A stretch of 8,304 nucleotides of DNA from Candidatus Atribacteria bacterium (GTDB lineage Bacteria; Atribacterota; Atribacteria; Atribacterales; Atribacteraceae). The stretch spans positions 1 to 8,304 of the forward strand of contig JAPLGF010000030.1 in the NCBI GenBank assembly GCA_026390275.1. The letters run 5' to 3'. Made by a program: the position numbers and the translations under genes. This document shows positions 7,059 to 8,304 of this stretch, piece after piece; position 1 is the stretch's first letter, and each line of letters starts with the position of its first letter. The notes under the pieces were generated by a model, which saw nothing but the letters and a program-made list of their open reading frames with translations, was not told the DNA's origin and searched no databases.

Positions 7059-7153
7059 CCTTTCCCTGGGTAATTTTGACCTCTCCCCAAAAAACATTAT
7101 TTCTTTTCTATCCATGCCATACCAAACACTTATGCTCTTCCGTTTTTATTTTT

Positions 7154-7159
7154 ATTATA
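7154..7159 (-). promoter_or_regulatory. putative -10 box of the ABC transporter operon promoter
   Basis: This is a perfect TATAAT on the minus strand inside a very A+T-rich stretch (14 of 60 bases are G or C in 7141-7200). It is about 108 bases before the preferred ATPase start. At the expected -35 distance only ATATAT is found, so the -35 element is poor. An AAGACA (7171-7176) is too close. Transcription would start near 7147, leaving a leader of about 100 bases. No operator or riboswitch was recognised in it. Confidence 0.5.
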
Positions 7160-7473
7160 CCGCATCCATCTGTCTTATATATATTTTCATAGAAAACTAA
7201 CAATCCGAATCAAGCGCGACGCAGAACAGCCAATACCAAAAGATTGAGTTATTTTTTCCCATCGACATGGGTATTTCATATTCCTGGACATCCCATTTTG
7301 AATGAATAGATAAAGACATGTAATTGGGGATAACCTGCCCACTGCATAATAATAGAATGCTGGGTAAACCTGTCTGTCAAAGACAAATGGGTGAAACTAC
7401 CATGCTCACATCCGATAGGAAAAGAGGATGGTACAGAAAGGAACATTGAGGAAACAAAAGAATAAGATATGAA
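7160..7473. other. gene-free A+T-rich intergenic stretch
   Basis: No credible coding sequence is seen on either strand here. A minus-strand frame stays open to 7276, but past about 7491 it bears no family features and is only the run-out of the broken ADP-ribosylglycohydrolase. The stretch holds imperfect direct repeats TGGGTAAAC (7361-7369) and TGGGTGAAAC (7388-7397) flanking TGTC-TGTC-AAA-GACA (7371-7385). These could be the relic of a mobile-element end or a protein-binding site, but nothing in the sequence settles this. Confidence 0.45.
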
Positions 7474-7489
7474 CCGCCATAACCGGCGG
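7474..7489 (-). terminator. small hairpin with T-rich tail at the breakpoint of the glycohydrolase remnant
   Basis: On the minus strand CCGCC, a six-base loop and GGCGG are followed by TTCATATCTTATTCTTTT. The 5-bp stem is short and the first T-run is interrupted, so this is a weak intrinsic terminator at best. It lies just where recognisable glycohydrolase sequence and high G+C content both end. Confidence 0.3.
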
Positions 7490-7490
7490 A

Positions 7491-7835
7491 TTAAATCCTG
7501 GCTCCCCGTGTGCAACAAGGACCCCAAGTCCAACCAGAAGACGTATGCCTTTCGGGCATCCTCAGGGTCGTATCTTCCTTGGTCCGCGAGCATTCGGGCC
7601 AGCAGCAGCGCCATCTCGGAATCGTCAGTCGGCTGCCCGGCAATCGTGTTCCAGGTACCGCCATCGGCGAGTTCCCGGACGCCGGTGGATAATCCCATCG
7701 GATGTCTTCGGAGCTCCGGAACTCCACCAAGCTGCCCAGAGCGTCACCAGCGAGCTGGCCGAGCAGGCAGCCTTGGACGCGTTTCACCAGCCCTGTCGCG
7801 ATTTTGTCACAAGTTTTGTCGTGAGATTGTCGCAA
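7491..7835 (-). pseudogene. ADP-ribosylglycohydrolase, N-terminal fragment, frameshifted and truncated
   Basis: This is a remnant of an ADP-ribosylglycohydrolase (DraG/ARH family), enzymes that remove ADP-ribose from proteins or small molecules. The first piece reads RVQGCLLGQLAGDALGSLVE (from about 7778) and on to the segment ending IRWDYP. The frame then shifts at about 7684-7690, consistent with one lost base. It continues as TGVRELADGGTWNTIAGQPT followed by DDSEMALLLARML. This contains the metal-binding TDDSEM motif typical of the family. Similarity ends at about AYVFWLDLG (near 7520), and the open frame runs on as unrelated sequence to a stop at 7276. Only about 110 of the usual 280-330 residues remain, and the later metal ligands are absent, so it cannot be active. 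The start is uncertain: GTG 7787 or TTG 7835, neither with a good ribosome binding site. Base composition is clearly richer in G+C than its left neighbours (42 of 60 in 7741-7800). Confidence 0.82.
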
Positions 7836-7836
7836 G
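7793..7836 (-). repeat. short imperfect tandem repeats, about 12-base period
   Basis: On the plus strand TTTTGTCACAAG (7802-7813), TTTTGTCGTGAG (7814-7825) and ATTGTCGCAAG (7826-7836) follow each other, with a related CTGTCGCGA just before (7793-7801). The common core is TTGTC. They fall between the unrecognised gene and the glycohydrolase remnant and could be a regulatory site or a decayed duplication. Confidence 0.45.
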
Positions 7837-7854
7837 TTCAGATCACCAGTTTCT

Positions 7855-8118
7855 TCAATCGTCCGGACCTCGGTGCGAGGTGGCATCCTCGTCGACCCCG
7901 TCCTCTTCGGTGTAGGACATGCCTTTTCGTCCGGGCACCTTGCGTGTGGGCCCAGCCCGATACCGCGGGCAACTTTTCGGCCCATAGCAAAAAGTCTCGA
8001 ACCGGTACCTTTTCTGAGAGGGTTTCCACTGATCGATGATCATCTCCACCGGATCGCCGGCGTTCTGGTCACCGTAAACGCCGCCGAGGTTGAGCATACA
8101 GTGAGTTGTCAACTCAAG
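7855..8118 (-). CDS. unrecognised conserved-looking protein, C-terminal part (broken gene)
   Basis: I do not recognise this family. The frame reads from ELTTHCMLNLGGVYGDQNAG through DPVEMIIDQWKPSQKRYRF, ETFCYGPKSCPRYRAGPTRK, VPGRKGMSYTEEDGVDEDAT and ends SHRGPDD. Composition and charge pattern look like a real soluble protein, with two Cys in FCYGPKSC and one in THCML. No signal peptide or membrane segment is seen. There is no ribosome binding site before the only start-like codon (TTG 8130), and the adjacent upstream frame ends here at 8109-8111. The most economical reading is that both are one gene with a single base lost near 8116-8118. It ends about 20-70 bases before the ADP-ribosylglycohydrolase remnant on the same strand and shares its high G+C content, so the two probably arrived together as one operon. 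Confidence 0.55.
   Translation of the reverse strand, partial: LELTTHCMLNLGGVYGDQNAGDPVEMIIDQWKPSQKRYRFETFCYGPKSCPRYRAGPTRKVPGRKGMSYTEEDGVDEDATSHRGPDD
8102..8116. repeat. perfect 7-bp palindrome with one-base centre
   Basis: TGAGTTG (8102-8108), T, CAACTCA (8110-8116) is a perfect inverted repeat. It overlaps the point where the unrecognised gene changes frame, and its centre contains the TGA that ends the upstream frame. Operator-like in shape, but it lies inside coding sequence. Confidence 0.4.
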
Positions 8119-8303
8119 CCCATCCCACAATTAGCATAAGCTCCCATTCCACAATCAGTATGCTCCCCCCCACCAGTCACTTTCTTCAATTCTTCTCGGG
8201 AGAGTTCTCCCTGGTAAGGGGGAAGGATGAAAGTCTGATCCATTCCCGGGAGGTTTTCAATAAACTGAATGGTCTGTCCGGCCGGAAGCTCTTTCCCGAG
8301 TAG
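8109..8303 (-). CDS. unrecognised protein, upstream part, open at the right edge (same broken gene)
   Basis: This partial frame enters from beyond the right edge. It reads LLGKELPAGQTIQFIENLPG, MDQTFILPPYQGELSREELK, KVTGGGEHTDCGMGAYANCG and ends MGLS at a TGA (8109-8111). It looks like genuine protein up to CGMG. The stop comes immediately where the next frame picks up with ELTTHCMLN, so a one-base deletion would explain both. The segment CGMG-AYAN-CGMG is an eight-residue internal repeat. A run of seven G (8165-8171 as C on the plus strand) lies in KVTGGGEH but keeps the frame that gives the better protein. No function is assigned. Confidence 0.5.
   Translation of the reverse strand, partial: LLGKELPAGQTIQFIENLPGMDQTFILPPYQGELSREELKKVTGGGEHTDCGMGAYANCGMGLS
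8119..8155. repeat. 13-base direct repeat, 24-base period
   Basis: CCCATCCCACAAT (8119-8131) and CCCATTCCACAAT (8143-8155) match at 12 of 13 positions, with starts 24 bases apart. On the minus strand they encode the repeated CGMG units of the unrecognised protein, so they are probably a coding repeat in frame. Confidence 0.5.
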
Positions 8304-8304
8304 G

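Noticed and set aside
7047..7115. N-terminal extension of the ABC ATPase from ATG 7115
   Set aside because: No ribosome binding site lies before 7115, while AGGAGAG precedes ATG 7046. Single-domain homologues normally begin a few residues before LEMKNV.
7793..7836. CRISPR-like array
   Set aside because: The units are about 12 bases, imperfect and without spacers, and no cas gene is present.
7469..8039. Overlapping plus-strand open frames opposite the G+C-rich block
   Set aside because: They are frequent by chance in high-G+C sequence. The minus strand shows recognisable glycohydrolase residues.
7855..8303. HTD followed by a distant His-Arg as an Fe(II)/2-oxoglutarate oxygenase (PhyH-like) signature
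   Set aside because: Only a three-residue match across a frame break, with no other family landmarks, so function was left unassigned.

Overview
This is a bacterial chromosome segment of moderate G+C content. It carries strong AGGAGG-type ribosome binding sites, compact operon packing and intrinsic terminators. The binding protein has a classical signal peptide with no lipobox, which fits a diderm anaerobe, possibly of the Atribacterota, Synergistota or Thermotogota kind. That lineage guess rests on gene style only and is weak.

Left part (1-3440): two metabolic peptidases are transcribed divergently from a shared 220-bp promoter region (1814-2035). On the minus strand is an S9 acylaminoacyl-peptidase/prolyl oligopeptidase-type enzyme. 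It is split by a +1 frameshift near 1061-1064 and runs off the left edge. On the plus strand is an intact M20-family dipeptidase-like metallohydrolase (2036-3412). The pair suggests peptide or acyl-amino-acid scavenging.

Middle (3417-7160): a perfect hairpin, probably a bidirectional terminator, separates the M20 gene from a convergent minus-strand gene. That gene encodes a stand-alone relative of the B12-dependent methionine synthase activation domain (3446-4150), which is thought to reactivate a corrinoid methyltransferase. Upstream of it on the same strand is a CUT2-type (ribose/fructose-like) sugar ABC importer operon. Its order is ATPase (single NBD, 6270-7046), permease (5410-6264), then periplasmic binding protein (4283-5272). 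A TATAAT-bearing promoter lies at about 7154 and an intrinsic terminator at 4177-4205. The permease appears to lack about 50 internal residues, including the expected coupling-loop region.

Right part (7160-8304): an AT-rich gene-free stretch (about 7160-7490) abuts a clearly G+C-richer block (about 7490-8110). The block holds debris: the N-terminal third of an ADP-ribosylglycohydrolase (frameshifted and truncated) and the C-terminal part of an unrecognised Cys-containing protein. The rest of that second protein lies in another frame up to the right edge. This block looks like decayed, probably transferred DNA.

Three reading frames are broken by apparent single-base changes (near 1062, 7686 and 8117). 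Either local sequence quality is imperfect or several genes are decaying. No clearly new system is demonstrated. The most interesting points are the shortened permease, the stand-alone corrinoid-activation gene behind a sugar transporter, and the mosaic right end.
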